Assembly (NCBI RefSeq): GCF_009908165.1
Contig: NZ_JAAAUC010000001.1
Span: 62,001-126,000 of the forward strand
DNA length: 64,000 bases
Direction: 5' to 3'
From: Frigidibacter albus
GTDB lineage: Bacteria > Pseudomonadota > Alphaproteobacteria > Rhodobacterales > Rhodobacteraceae
Below, piece after piece: positions 47,476 to 55,804 of this stretch. The notes under the pieces were generated by a model. The model was not told the DNA's origin. It did not search any database and was given only the letters and a program-made list of their open reading frames with translations. The stretch's first letter is position 1; every line of letters starts with the position of its first letter. A program made the translations under genes and the position numbers.

Positions 47476-47904
47476 ATGACCGATCCAACAGACGACCAGG
47501 TTGCCAGTCTCGCCGCCGCGCTCGATGTATTCTCTCGGCGCTTCAAGCTGAAGGATGCCGGTGCCGGCAGGCCGCTTGCCGAGATCGACAAGCACATCTT
47601 GCACTATGTCGAGGCGCACCCGGGGTGCGGGCCGACGGATGTGGCACGCAATTTTGGTGTGGCGATGACGACGATCTCTTCGGCAACGGACCGTCTTGCC
47701 AAGCGCGGGTTTCTGGAACGGCTGCGCCCGTCGGAGGATCGGCGGGCGGTCGCCTTGCGGCTGACGGGCGATGGCACAAGTTACACGGCCGCCCAGAAGC
47801 AGGCCTACCTGATCATGTTCCGGGCGATGCTCGCGCCGCTGTCGCCGGCAGAGCGGGATACGTTTGTTGCCATGATGACGAAAATCTCGTCATACGAAGG
47901 TTGA
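47476..47904 (+). CDS. MarR-family transcriptional regulator
   Basis: 142-aa winged-helix regulator. The HTH/wing region reads HPGCGPTDVARNFGVAMTTI, SSATDRLAKRGFLERL, RPSEDRRAVALRLTGDG, the MarR core with conserved Asp-Arg-Arg. Flanking N- and C-terminal helices form the dimer. It is just upstream of, and on the same strand as, the molybdenum oxidoreductase operon. A perfect 7-bp palindrome starts right after its stop, so it probably represses that operon. No promoter-sized motif was identified before its own ATG. Its ligand, perhaps an aromatic or aldehyde substrate, is unknown. Confidence 0.85.
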   Translation: MTDPTDDQVASLAAALDVFSRRFKLKDAGAGRPLAEIDKHILHYVEAHPGCGPTDVARNFGVAMTTISSATDRLAKRGFLERLRPSEDRRAVALRLTGDGTSYTAAQKQAYLIMFRAMLAPLSPAERDTFVAMMTKISSYEG

Positions 47905-47905
47905 A

Positions 47906-47924
47906 TAATACGAACTACGTATTA
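47906..47924. promoter_or_regulatory. Perfect palindrome, probable MarR operator
   Basis: TAATACG (47906-47912), spacer AACTA, CGTATTA (47918-47924): a perfect 7-bp inverted repeat, the size and AT-rich type bound by MarR dimers. A weaker repeat TCGTCATACGA lies just upstream at the end of the marR gene. The palindrome is 52 bases before the first oxidoreductase gene and could overlap its promoter. Confidence 0.6.
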
Positions 47925-47975
47925 AACTGATAGCCACTCCGTCATCGCTCCAGCCAGACGCAAGGGGATGCAGAC

Positions 47976-48479
47976 ATGGCCATATCCGTCAACGGCACCG
48001 ACATTCCCGTCCCGGACGATCCGCGCGTTTCGCTGCTGGATCTGCTGAGGGAGCGCGCGCATCTGACCGGCACCAAGGTCGGCTGCAATCAGGGAGCCTG
48101 CGGTGCCTGCACCGTGCTTCTCGATGGCGAGCGGGTGCTGTCTTGCCTGACGCTGGCCGTGCAGGCCGATGGCCGGTCGGTCACCACCATCGAGGGGCTC
48201 GGCGATGGCGCGGCCCTGCACCCGATGCAGCAGGCCTTCATCGACCATGACGGTTTTCAATGCGGCTATTGCACGCCCGGCCAGATCTGTGCCGCCGTCG
48301 CCATGCTGCGCGAGCTGCAAGGCGGCGTGCCCAGCTATGTGACCGCCGATCTGGCGGGGCAGGGGACCGTGACCGCCGAGGAAATCCGCGAGCGGATGAG
48401 CGGGAACCTATGCCGCTGCGGCGCGCATAACGGCATCGTCGAGGCGATCTTGCAGGTCGCGAAGGAGCAGGCGGCATGA
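47976..48479 (+). CDS. Molybdenum oxidoreductase [2Fe-2S] subunit (PaoA/YagT-like)
   Basis: 167-aa iron-sulfur subunit of a xanthine-oxidase-family enzyme. The plant-type cluster ligands are in CNQGACGACTVLLDG plus C of LSCL; the second cluster is in FQCGYCTPGQICAA and LCRCGAHNGI. Unlike E. coli PaoA there is no Tat signal (starts MAISVNGTDIPVPDDPRVSL), so this complex should be cytoplasmic. ATG 47976 has AAGGGGA upstream. It is coupled to the FAD subunit by an ATGA overlap. Confidence 0.88.
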   Translation: MAISVNGTDIPVPDDPRVSLLDLLRERAHLTGTKVGCNQGACGACTVLLDGERVLSCLTLAVQADGRSVTTIEGLGDGAALHPMQQAFIDHDGFQCGYCTPGQICAAVAMLRELQGGVPSYVTADLAGQGTVTAEEIRERMSGNLCRCGAHNGIVEAILQVAKEQAA

Positions 48480-49462
48480 CCCCGTTCACCTTCGCCCGCG
48501 CTACCTCGCCCGAAGACGCCGCCCGGCTTGCCGCGCTGGAAGGGCACCGGCTGCTGGGGGGCGGCACCAACCTTGTCGACCTGATGCGCAAGGGGGTCGA
48601 ACATCCGACAACGCTGGTGGATGTGACCGCGCTCTCTACCGAGATCATCGAGACGGCAAGGGGCGGCCTGCTGATCGGCGCCGCCACCCGCAACACCGCG
48701 CTGGCCGCCCACCCGCTGGTGCGGACGCGCTATCCGGTCCTGTCGCGCGCGATCCTTGCCGGGGCCTCTGCGCAGATCCGCAACATGGCGACGGTCGCGG
48801 GCAATATCCTGCAGCGCAGTCGCTGCGCCTATTTCAACGACCCCGCCGCCTCTCGCTGTAACAAGCGCGCGCCCGGCAGTGGCTGCGACGCGCGCGAGGG
48901 CTTCAACCGCTATCACGCGATCATCGGTGGCTCGCCTGCCTGCATCTCGGCCCATCCGTCAGACATGTGCGTGGCGCTGGTCGCGCTGGATGCGCAGGTC
49001 CACCTGCTTGGCATGACAGGCGCAAGAACGGTGCCACTGGCGGAGTTCTACCGCCTGCCCGGCGACACGCCGCAGATCGAGACCGTGATGGCCCCGGGCG
49101 AGATCATCACCGCCATCGAGCTGCCACCCTTGCCGGTTGCGGCCCGGTCCGACTATCGCAAGGTCCGGGACCGAGCGAGCTATGCCTTCGCGCTGGTTTC
49201 GGTCGCGGCCTGCGCCTCGGTGCAGGACGGCGTGCTCACAGAGCTGCGGCTGGCCTTCGGCGGCATCGCGCCAAAGCCATGGCGGGCCCTGCACGCCGAA
49301 CAGGCGCTGCTTGGCGGCCCGGTCACGCGCGAAGCGGTTTTCGCGGCGATGGATCTGGAACTGGCGGAGGCCGCGCCCCTGGCCGGCAACGCCTTCAAAC
49401 TGGAACTTGCCCGGCGCACCGCAGTTGCCGTGCTTGCCGACCTGACCGGAGTGACAGCATGA
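48476..49462 (+). CDS. Molybdenum oxidoreductase FAD subunit (PaoB/YagS-like)
   Basis: 328-aa FAD-binding subunit: HRLLGGGTNLVDLMRKGVEH and ATVAGNILQRSRCAYFND are the flavin loops. It contains the four-cysteine insertion characteristic of PaoB (RCAYFNDPAASRCNKRAPGS then GCDA), which in E. coli binds an extra [4Fe-4S] cluster. The C-terminal CO-dehydrogenase-like domain has VRDRASYAFALVSVAACAS and LRLAFGGIAPKPWRA. Coupled by ATGA overlaps to the subunits on both sides. Confidence 0.88.
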   Translation: MTPFTFARATSPEDAARLAALEGHRLLGGGTNLVDLMRKGVEHPTTLVDVTALSTEIIETARGGLLIGAATRNTALAAHPLVRTRYPVLSRAILAGASAQIRNMATVAGNILQRSRCAYFNDPAASRCNKRAPGSGCDAREGFNRYHAIIGGSPACISAHPSDMCVALVALDAQVHLLGMTGARTVPLAEFYRLPGDTPQIETVMAPGEIITAIELPPLPVAARSDYRKVRDRASYAFALVSVAACASVQDGVLTELRLAFGGIAPKPWRALHAEQALLGGPVTREAVFAAMDLELAEAAPLAGNAFKLELARRTAVAVLADLTGVTA

Positions 49463-51771
49463 GCAGGGTTCAGAATGCCGTCATCGGGTCGGTCAAGACG
49501 GTGCTTGGCTGGATGCCGGAACGCTGGCTTCCAGGCGGTACGCCCGATCCGCTGATCGGGCGGCATGGCGAGGTCGGGCGGCAGGCCTCGCGCCTTGACG
49601 GCCCGCAAAAGGTGCAGGGCAAGGCCCGCTTTGCGGCGGAAGTGGCAATGGAGGGCATGTGCTATGCCACGCTGATCAACAGCCCCATCACCCGCGGCCG
49701 CATCGCCCGGCTGGACACGGCGGCCGCCGAGGCGGCCCCCGGCGTGGTGCTGGTTCTAACCCACCGCAACATGCCGCGGCTGGAGATCGTGCCGGTGATG
49801 AGCATCAGCAACATGGGCGCGGTCGGCAACAGCGCGCTGCCGATCCTGCAGGACGACCAGATCCGCTATAACGGTCAGGTGATCGCGCTGGTGCTGGCCG
49901 AGACGCAGGAACAGGCCGACCATGCCGCAACGCTGGTCGAGATCGGCTATGAACAGGCCCCGGCACGGACGCGGTTCGAGGAGGCCAAGGCGAACGCCCG
50001 CACCCCGGCCTCGATCCTGACCGAGAAGAACCAGGTCTCGGTCGGGGACGCGCCGCGGGAATTGCAGCAGGCCCCCTACTCTGTCGACAACCTCTATCGC
50101 ACCCCCGGCCACAACCACGCGGCCATCGAGTTGCACGCGGTCACCACCGCCTGGGACGGCGATGCGCTGACGCTGCACGACGCGACGCAGGCGATTGCGC
50201 CGACGGCCAATGCGCTGGCCAAGCTGTTCGGCGTCAGGCGCGAGGGCGTTCGCGTGCTGTCGCCCTTCGTCGGCGGTGGGTTCGGCGGCAAGGCGTTCTG
50301 GGACCATCAGGTCGTGGCAATTGCCGCCGCCCGGATCGCCGCCCGCCCGGTGCGCCTGATGCTCAGCCGCGAGGCGGTCTGCCGGATGATCGGCGGCCGC
50401 ACACCGACCGAGCAGCGGGTGGCGCTGGCGGCAGACGCGGCTGGCAAGTTCACCGCGGTCGTCCACACCGGCTTTTCCGTGATGCCGACCTACGCGGTCT
50501 GTCCCGAGCAATACTCCCTTGGCAGCCGGGCGGCCTATCGCTCGAAGACCTATCAGTTCGGGCAGCGCCACCTCGACCTCGACGTGGTGCCCAACACCTA
50601 TATGCGCGGCCCGGGCGAGTCGGTCGGCAGCTTTGCAATGGAAAGCGCCGTGGACGAGTTGGCCCACCAGATGGGCATCGACCCGATCGAACTGCGCCGA
50701 CGCAACGAGCCCGAGACGCATCCGCTGTCCGGCACAGCCTTCTCGCAGCGCGGGGTGCTGGAGGCGTATCGCATGGGTGCTGAACGGTTCGGCTGGGACC
50801 AGCGCAGCGCAGCGCCCGGCACCCGGCGCGAGGGAGAATGGCTGACCGGCATGGGCTGCGCCACGGGCAGCTTTCCCTATGTGCGGATGCCCGCGGGCGC
50901 GGTACGCATCCATCTGACGCAAGGCGGGCAGGCGACGGTTTCGTGCTCGGCGCAGGACATGGGCATGGGTACCTCGACCGTGCAAAGCCAGCATGCCGCC
51001 GACAGGCTTGGCCTGCCGCTGGAGGCGATCACCTTCGAGATGGGCGATTCCGACCTGCCGCCGGCCCCGATGGCAGGCGGCTCGGCGCAGACGGTGTCGA
51101 TCGCCGCCGCCATCGCAGCGGCTGCAGACAAACTGACGGGCGAGTTGCTGCGGATGGCCGGCAATGCCAGCCCGGTCGCGGGCCTGCGCGCGGGCGAGGT
51201 GCGGCTGGTCGGCGGCGAGCTGGTCAGCCTCGAAGACCCGGCGCGGCGCGACAGCTTCCACGCCATTCTGTCGCGTGCGGGACGCGAGACGGTCACCGTG
51301 ACCGCCAGCGCCAGCGCGCCGCTGGAGATGCTGAAATTCGCCATGCAAAGCATGTCCGCGATCTTCTGCGAGGCGCGGGTCAGCGCGGTGACCGGCGAGG
51401 TCCGCGTCACCCGCCTGCTGGGGTCCTTCGACTGCGGCACGATCCTGAACCCCAAGACCGCCGCCAGCCAGTTCCGCGGCGGCATGATCATGGGGCTGGG
51501 AATGGCGCTGACCGAGGAGACCCTGTTCGATGAGCGCAGCGGCCGGATCATGAATGCCAGCCTGGCCGACTACCACATCCCCGCGCATCTCGACGTGCCC
51601 GATATCGAGGTGATCTGGACCGGCATCCCCGACCCGCGCTCGCCGCTCGGGGCGCGCGGGATCGGGGAGGTCGGCATCACCGGCGTCGCCGCGGCCATCG
51701 CCAACGCCGTGTTCAACGCCACGGGCAAGCGGGTGAGGGATCTGCCCCTGACGCTCGACAAACTGCTGTAA
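49459..51771 (+). CDS. Molybdenum oxidoreductase catalytic subunit (PaoC/YagR-like)
   Basis: 770-aa molybdopterin-cytosine-dinucleotide subunit of an aldehyde or heterocycle hydroxylase. Features: the entry domain RLDGPQKVQGKARFAAEV; PFVGGGFGGKAFWDHQV and the CSAQDMGMGTSTVQSQHAAD cofactor loops; GARGIGEVGITGVAAAIANA with the catalytic Glu at about 737. The substrate-side stretch MRGPGESVGSFAMESAVDEL corresponds to the conserved R-x-P-G-E region. PaoABC oxidises a broad range of (aromatic) aldehydes; purine or nicotinate-type substrates remain possible. The maturation chaperone gene follows 9 bases downstream. Confidence 0.87.
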   Translation: MSRVQNAVIGSVKTVLGWMPERWLPGGTPDPLIGRHGEVGRQASRLDGPQKVQGKARFAAEVAMEGMCYATLINSPITRGRIARLDTAAAEAAPGVVLVLTHRNMPRLEIVPVMSISNMGAVGNSALPILQDDQIRYNGQVIALVLAETQEQADHAATLVEIGYEQAPARTRFEEAKANARTPASILTEKNQVSVGDAPRELQQAPYSVDNLYRTPGHNHAAIELHAVTTAWDGDALTLHDATQAIAPTANALAKLFGVRREGVRVLSPFVGGGFGGKAFWDHQVVAIAAARIAARPVRLMLSREAVCRMIGGRTPTEQRVALAADAAGKFTAVVHTGFSVMPTYAVCPEQYSLGSRAAYRSKTYQFGQRHLDLDVVPNTYMRGPGESVGSFAMESAVDELAHQMGIDPIELRRRNEPETHPLSGTAFSQRGVLEAYRMGAERFGWDQRSAAPGTRREGEWLTGMGCATGSFPYVRMPAGAVRIHLTQGGQATVSCSAQDMGMGTSTVQSQHAADRLGLPLEAITFEMGDSDLPPAPMAGGSAQTVSIAAAIAAAADKLTGELLRMAGNASPVAGLRAGEVRLVGGELVSLEDPARRDSFHAILSRAGRETVTVTASASAPLEMLKFAMQSMSAIFCEARVSAVTGEVRVTRLLGSFDCGTILNPKTAASQFRGGMIMGLGMALTEETLFDERSGRIMNASLADYHIPAHLDVPDIEVIWTGIPDPRSPLGARGIGEVGITGVAAAIANAVFNATGKRVRDLPLTLDKLL

Positions 51772-51780
51772 GGTCACCAG

Positions 51781-52743
51781 ATGTACCCACAATTCACCCT
51801 CGCGCCACTCCGGACGCCCCGGCATCCCGCGATGCTGGACCCGTGGGACAGCGCCTTGGCATGGGGCGCCGGCACGGTCTTGGCCGTGCTGACCGCGACC
51901 GAGGGCCCGGCCTATCGCAACGCGGGCGCGGGAATGGCCATTCACCCCGATGGCCGGTTCGCGGGGGCGATCACCTCGGGCTGCATCGAGGCGGACCTGA
52001 TCTCGCGGGCAACGGAAGTCCGCCAGACCGGGCAGGTCCAGGACCTGCGCTATGGGCGGGGCTCGCCGTTCTTCGACCTGCGCCTGCCTTGTGGCGGTGC
52101 AGCCCAGATCCGGCTTTTCGCGCTGCAGGATACCGACATTCTGGACGATCTGGCCCAGGCCCGCGCCCGCAGGCAGCCCGCCTCGCTGCGGGTCTCGGCA
52201 GAGGGTCGGCTTGCGCTTGAGGGCTGGCAGCCGACCGCTCTGCAGGGCACCGCGCTCCAAATCGGCTTCCTGCCGCCCCTGCGGTTCCTTGTCTTCGGGA
52301 CGGGCGCCGAGGCTGCGGCCTTCACCGGCATCGTGCGGGGGATGGGCCATGAGCACATCCTGCTCTCGCCCGAGGATCTGAGCCTTGGGGCCGTGCGCGC
52401 CGCCGGCAGCCCGGTCATGCAGATCGGCACTGACCTCCCGGCGCCCTTGCAGGCCGATGCCGACACCGCTGCGATCCTGTTCTTCCACGACCACGATCTG
52501 GAACCGGCCATCCTGAAGCACCTTCTGCAGACGCCGGCCTTCTACATCGGCGCCCAAGGCAGCCGTGCCGCGCAGGCGGTGCGCCTGTCCCGCTTGCGCG
52601 TGATGGGCGTGCCCGAGGATCAGCTGGCGCGCATCCACGGGCCGGTCGGCCTGATCCCCTCCTCGCGCGAACCTAACGCGCTGGCGGTTTCAGTGCTGGC
52701 CGAGATCATCGGCCTGCATGCAAGTCGGGCCGCCACAGCGTGA
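51781..52743 (+). CDS. XdhC/CoxI-type molybdenum cofactor insertion chaperone (PaoD-like)
   Basis: 320-aa protein of the XdhC family that binds and sulfurates or inserts the molybdenum cofactor into xanthine-oxidase-type enzymes. N-terminal half: GAGTVLAVLTATEGPAYR-like LAWGAGTVLAVLTATEGPAY and FAGAITSGCIEADLISRA, with the Cys typical of XdhC. The C-terminal Rossmann-like half has LRFLVFGTGAEAAAFTGIVR and FYIGAQGSRAAQAVRLSRLR then HGPVGLIPSSREPNALAVS. Same strand as the three subunits, and convergent with the SDR gene. Complete. Confidence 0.87.
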   Translation: MYPQFTLAPLRTPRHPAMLDPWDSALAWGAGTVLAVLTATEGPAYRNAGAGMAIHPDGRFAGAITSGCIEADLISRATEVRQTGQVQDLRYGRGSPFFDLRLPCGGAAQIRLFALQDTDILDDLAQARARRQPASLRVSAEGRLALEGWQPTALQGTALQIGFLPPLRFLVFGTGAEAAAFTGIVRGMGHEHILLSPEDLSLGAVRAAGSPVMQIGTDLPAPLQADADTAAILFFHDHDLEPAILKHLLQTPAFYIGAQGSRAAQAVRLSRLRVMGVPEDQLARIHGPVGLIPSSREPNALAVSVLAEIIGLHASRAATA

Positions 52744-52774
52744 TCCGAACCGCTTGCACCCCAGGGGGGGGCGC

Positions 52775-52804
52775 GAAAAGCCCGACCCGCGGCTGCGGAT
52801 CGGG
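52775..52804 (-). terminator. Rho-independent-type terminator downstream of the SDR gene
   Basis: CCCGA (52781-52785) and CCGC (52787-52790) pair with GCGG (52795-52798) and TCGGG (52800-52804) across a GGCT loop with one internal C/A mismatch. Read on the minus strand it is followed by CTTTTC (complement of 52775-52780). It lies in the convergent gap between the chaperone and SDR genes and could also stop plus-strand transcripts weakly. Confidence 0.55.
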
Positions 52805-52827
52805 CCATGCAGGTCACGCGCCCGGGA

Positions 52828-53595
52828 TCAGAGGAACATGCCCCCCGAAACCTCGATGCGCTGCCCGGTTACCCAAGTCATGTCGCCCATCAGCAGGCTG
52901 GAGATGGCGCCGCCGATGTCATCGGGCAGGCCGACGCGGCCCATCGCGGTCTGGCTGGCGATGTATTGGTTGACCTCGGTCACGTCGCGCACTACGCCGC
53001 CGCCGAAATCGGTTTCGATCGCGCCCGGAGCGACAACGTTCACGGAAATGCCGCGCGGCCCCAGCTCCTTGGCCAGATAGCGGGTCATCACCTCGACCCC
53101 GCCTTTCATCGCGGCATAGGCCGAGTATCCCGGCAGGCTGAACCGCGCGAGGCCGGAGGATATGTTGACGATCTTCCCGCCACCGCGGATCAGCGGCAGC
53201 ATTCCTTGCGTCAGGAAGAACACGCCCTTGAGGTGGACGGCCATCATGTCATCGAACTGCGTTTCGGTGGTGTCCGCAAACGGCACGTTGATCCCGGTGC
53301 CGGCGTTGTTCACCAGAAAGTCCAGCCGCGCCTCGCCGCGCAGATCGGTCAGCGCCGACTGCAGGCGCGTGGTGAAGTCCGCGAAACCTGCGGTCTTCGC
53401 GGTGTCGAGCCGCAAGGCAACCGCCTTGCGCCCCAAGGCCGCGATCTCGGCGACGGTGGCTTCGGCCTCGTCCTTGCGGCTGTGATAGGTCAGTGCGACA
53501 TCGCAGCCTTTGCGGGCGAGGTGCAGCGCTGTGTTGCGGCCAAGGCCGCGGCTGCCGCCCGTGATCAGGGCGATGGGGGTGGTACGGTCGGTCAT
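52828..53595 (-). CDS. Short-chain dehydrogenase/reductase (SDR)
   Basis: 255-aa classical SDR. The cofactor loop is TGGSRGLGRNTALHLARKGC (about 12-31), a TGxxxGxG motif whose neighbouring YHSRKDEAE suggests NADP(H). NNAG at about 96-99; catalytic S146, Y160 and K164 (YSAYAAMK). The end, WVTGQRIEVSGGMFL, is typical. ATG 53595 is chosen over longer readings that extend into the AraC regulator. Divergent from an AraC-family gene across 158 bases, a pairing that usually means that regulator controls it. Substrate unknown. Confidence 0.87.
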   Translation of the reverse strand: MTDRTTPIALITGGSRGLGRNTALHLARKGCDVALTYHSRKDEAEATVAEIAALGRKAVALRLDTAKTAGFADFTTRLQSALTDLRGEARLDFLVNNAGTGINVPFADTTETQFDDMMAVHLKGVFFLTQGMLPLIRGGGKIVNISSGLARFSLPGYSAYAAMKGGVEVMTRYLAKELGPRGISVNVVAPGAIETDFGGGVVRDVTEVNQYIASQTAMGRVGLPDDIGGAISSLLMGDMTWVTGQRIEVSGGMFL

Positions 53596-53753
53596 CTGGT
53601 GTCTCCATGCTGGTGATGCCCTCAATCTAGCAACGAGGCCCCGCCACTGCCTGCCACATGCTCCGGCATATCTGCCTGATCCTCCACAGATGCGGGTTCG
53701 GGCTGGGCGGTGCCCGGGGCCCGTGGCACTGTCGTCCGCAGGAGACTGCCAAC

Positions 53754-54659
53754 ATGACGAACAGCTTGATCGACCGCATCCTGCAGTTTGCCGCTGAACG
53801 CGGCGGAGGCGACGTGCATCATCCAACATCCGTGCCGGGCCTTGCGATGGTGCAGACCCGCGCGCCGACGCAATTGCTGCACACGGTATTTGCCCCGGTC
53901 TTCTGCCTGGTCCTGCAGGGCGAGAAGCAGATCATCGCCGGCCCGCGAACCGTTGCCTTCGGGCGTGGCGAATCGCTGATCGTCAGCCTCGACCTTCCTG
54001 GCCTGTCGCGCATCACCCGTGCCAGCCTGGCCGAGCCCTATGTCGCCCTCGCGCTGGAGCTGGATCCGCTGCTGCTGCGCGACCTTGCCGCCGAGATGCC
54101 AGCCCTCCCCTGCGCCAATGCGCAGGCGATTGCGGCCGCGCCGGCAGACGCCGAGATCGCTGGTGCCATGGAAAGGCTGTTCGGCTTGATGGCCAAGCCG
54201 CGGGCCATCCCCGTCCTCGCGCCGCTGATCACGCGCGAGATTCACTTCTGGCTGCTGAGTTCGGCCCATGGCGCGATGCTGCGGAACCTCGCCCTGGCCG
54301 ACAGCCGCGCCGCGGGCATTGCCCGCGCCATCGCCGAAATCCGGCAGGACATTGCCACCACCCAGCCGGTGGCCACCCTCGCGCGTATCGCAGGGATGAG
54401 CGCCTCGGCCTTCCACGACCACTTCCGCACCATCACCGGAACCACGCCGCTGCAGTTCCAGAAGCAGCTGAAACTGGCCGAGGCGCGGCGGCTGATCCGC
54501 GACGGCGGATTGTCAGTGTCGGGCACCGCCTTTGCCGTGGGATATGAAAGCCCCACCCAGTTCAGCCGCGACTATGCCCGCCTGTTCGGCGCCCCACCGC
54601 AGCGCGACCGCGACAAGGCCGCCTGGCCTGTACCCGCGCCCGCAGCGACGATCACATAG
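53754..54659 (+). CDS. AraC-family transcriptional regulator (AraC_N type)
   Basis: 301-aa regulator. The N-terminal AraC_N (cupin-like) domain, about 10-170, includes FAPVFCLVLQGEKQIIAGPR and VSLDLPGLSRITRASLAEPY. The C-terminal double-HTH (about 200-290) has TTQPVATLARIAGMSASAFH, FRTITGTTPLQFQKQLKLAE then ARRLI and VGYESPTQFSRDYARLFGAP. ATG 53754 has AGGAGA upstream. Divergent to the SDR gene; probably senses an aldehyde or alcohol-type substrate of that reductase (inference). Confidence 0.87.
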   Translation: MTNSLIDRILQFAAERGGGDVHHPTSVPGLAMVQTRAPTQLLHTVFAPVFCLVLQGEKQIIAGPRTVAFGRGESLIVSLDLPGLSRITRASLAEPYVALALELDPLLLRDLAAEMPALPCANAQAIAAAPADAEIAGAMERLFGLMAKPRAIPVLAPLITREIHFWLLSSAHGAMLRNLALADSRAAGIARAIAEIRQDIATTQPVATLARIAGMSASAFHDHFRTITGTTPLQFQKQLKLAEARRLIRDGGLSVSGTAFAVGYESPTQFSRDYARLFGAPPQRDRDKAAWPVPAPAATIT

Positions 54660-54804
54660 CGAAGCGGGCGCCCCAGCGGGGTGGCGATCATGTCCTGCTC
54701 CAGTTGCCAACCACCAAGCCCGCAGTCGACAAGGCATCACAGTTGTGAACCGACGCGGCGTGATGGATTCTGAATGGGATTGGACAGGGACGCGCACCCG
54801 GGGT

Positions 54805-54822
54805 CCTCCTCGGAAGAGGAGG
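54805..54822 (+). promoter_or_regulatory. Hairpin sequestering the ribosome-binding site of the WGR gene
   Basis: CCTCCTC (54805-54811), tetraloop GGAA (GNRA class), GAGGAGG (54816-54822): a perfect 7-bp hairpin whose 3' arm is the Shine-Dalgarno sequence, 7 bases before the ATG at 54830. If formed, it would block translation initiation. Confidence 0.65.
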
Positions 54823-54829
54823 TGGCGTC

Positions 54830-55060
54830 ATGTCTGCCGTCTGTCTGCGCAAGATCGATCCCACCAGAAACATGGCGCGCTTCTACCATGTCGATCTGGC
54901 ACCGAACCTTTTCGGCCAGGTCACGGTCCTGCGCAGCTGGGGACGGATTGGCCCGCGGGGGCGGGCGATGATCGAGACCTGCAGCTCTGCGGAGTCAGCG
55001 CTGGTGAGTGTAGCCCGGCTGACACGGGCAAAGCTTCGCCGGGGATATTCGCCCGTGTGA
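54830..55060 (+). CDS. Small WGR-domain protein
   Basis: 76-aa protein that is almost entirely a WGR domain: KIDPTRNMARFYHVDLAPNL, LFGQVTVLRSWGRIGPRGRA then MIETCSSAE, with the Trp-Gly-Arg triad in SWGRIG. WGR domains occur in PARPs and in short bacterial proteins and bind nucleic acid ends (family knowledge). It stands alone between the AraC gene and the convergent RraA-like gene. Its perfect ribosome-binding site is inside a hairpin, suggesting translational control or dependence on a helper. Confidence 0.82.
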   Translation: MSAVCLRKIDPTRNMARFYHVDLAPNLFGQVTVLRSWGRIGPRGRAMIETCSSAESALVSVARLTRAKLRRGYSPV

Positions 55061-55129
55061 CAGAGCCGTGTCTGCCGATCGGGCAGACTGCTGGAAAGCG
55101 ACCGCGGTCACAGGTCGGCCTTGGTCTCG

Positions 55130-55804
55130 CTACCCGTCCAGCGCCGCAGCGACCAGCTTGCTGGCGCCCGACAGATCGCCCAGCTTCTGCCCCGCCTCGA
55201 TCAGGCCGCGGTTGCGGCCTGCGCGGGCCTGCCGGGCCGTGGCCTCGGCCAGCACCTCATGCGCCTCGTCCGGCGGCAGGATCAGCACGCCGCAGGCATC
55301 CATCACCACCAGATCGCCGGGCATCACCGGCACGTTGCCGCAAGACACTGGCAGGTTCAGCGCGCCGCCCAGATCGTTCAGCCGCGTGGTGATGGCCGAG
55401 ACCCCGGTGCAGAACACCGGCAGGCCGACCTCGATGATCTCATCGGGATCGGTGCAGGGACCGTCGAGCACCACCGCCACCGCCCCTGCGACCTTGGCGG
55501 CAAATGCGACGCCGCCGCCAAGGCAGGCGTGGCGGGCATCGCCAAGCCGGTCGATCACCACCACATCGCCCGGCTGCACCACCGACATCGCATGGTGCAG
55601 CATGGTCGAACAGGTGCCGGGGATCGCCACCGTCACCGCCGTGCCGGTCAGCGTGCCGGTGATCGGCGCAATCGGGCGCAGCGCGCGGCTGACAAAGCCG
55701 CGGTGGCGGAAATGGCCGATGGTGGCGATCTCGACCTCGCGGAAACCGGCAAGGAGGTCATCCGCCACTGCGACGGGGCGCGGGCCGATCCGGTATTTCT
55801 TCAT
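55130..55804 (-). CDS. RraA-family protein (HMG/CHA aldolase-like), signature Arg replaced
   Basis: 224-aa RraA-fold protein (IAPITGTLTGTAVTVAIPG, SVVQPGDVVVIDRLGDARHA, FAAKVAGAVAVVLDGPCTDP, GNVPVMPGDLVVMDACGVLI). In HMG/CHA aldolases and RraA relatives the active or ring-forming signature is DGxxRD; here it reads DGPCTD, so the Arg is Thr118 while Asp119 stays. It may be a non-aldolase member or have another activity. It is the last gene of the peptide-type ABC operon, with an ATGA-type 4-base overlap with the ATPase gene. Confidence 0.8.
   Translation of the reverse strand: MKKYRIGPRPVAVADDLLAGFREVEIATIGHFRHRGFVSRALRPIAPITGTLTGTAVTVAIPGTCSTMLHHAMSVVQPGDVVVIDRLGDARHACLGGGVAFAAKVAGAVAVVLDGPCTDPDEIIEVGLPVFCTGVSAITTRLNDLGGALNLPVSCGNVPVMPGDLVVMDACGVLILPPDEAHEVLAEATARQARAGRNRGLIEAGQKLGDLSGASKLVAAALDG

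Noticed and set aside
49756-52638. Long minus-strand open frame over the molybdoenzyme and chaperone genes
   Set aside because: His/Arg/Gly-rich translation without domains, spanning several real genes; a GC-bias shadow.
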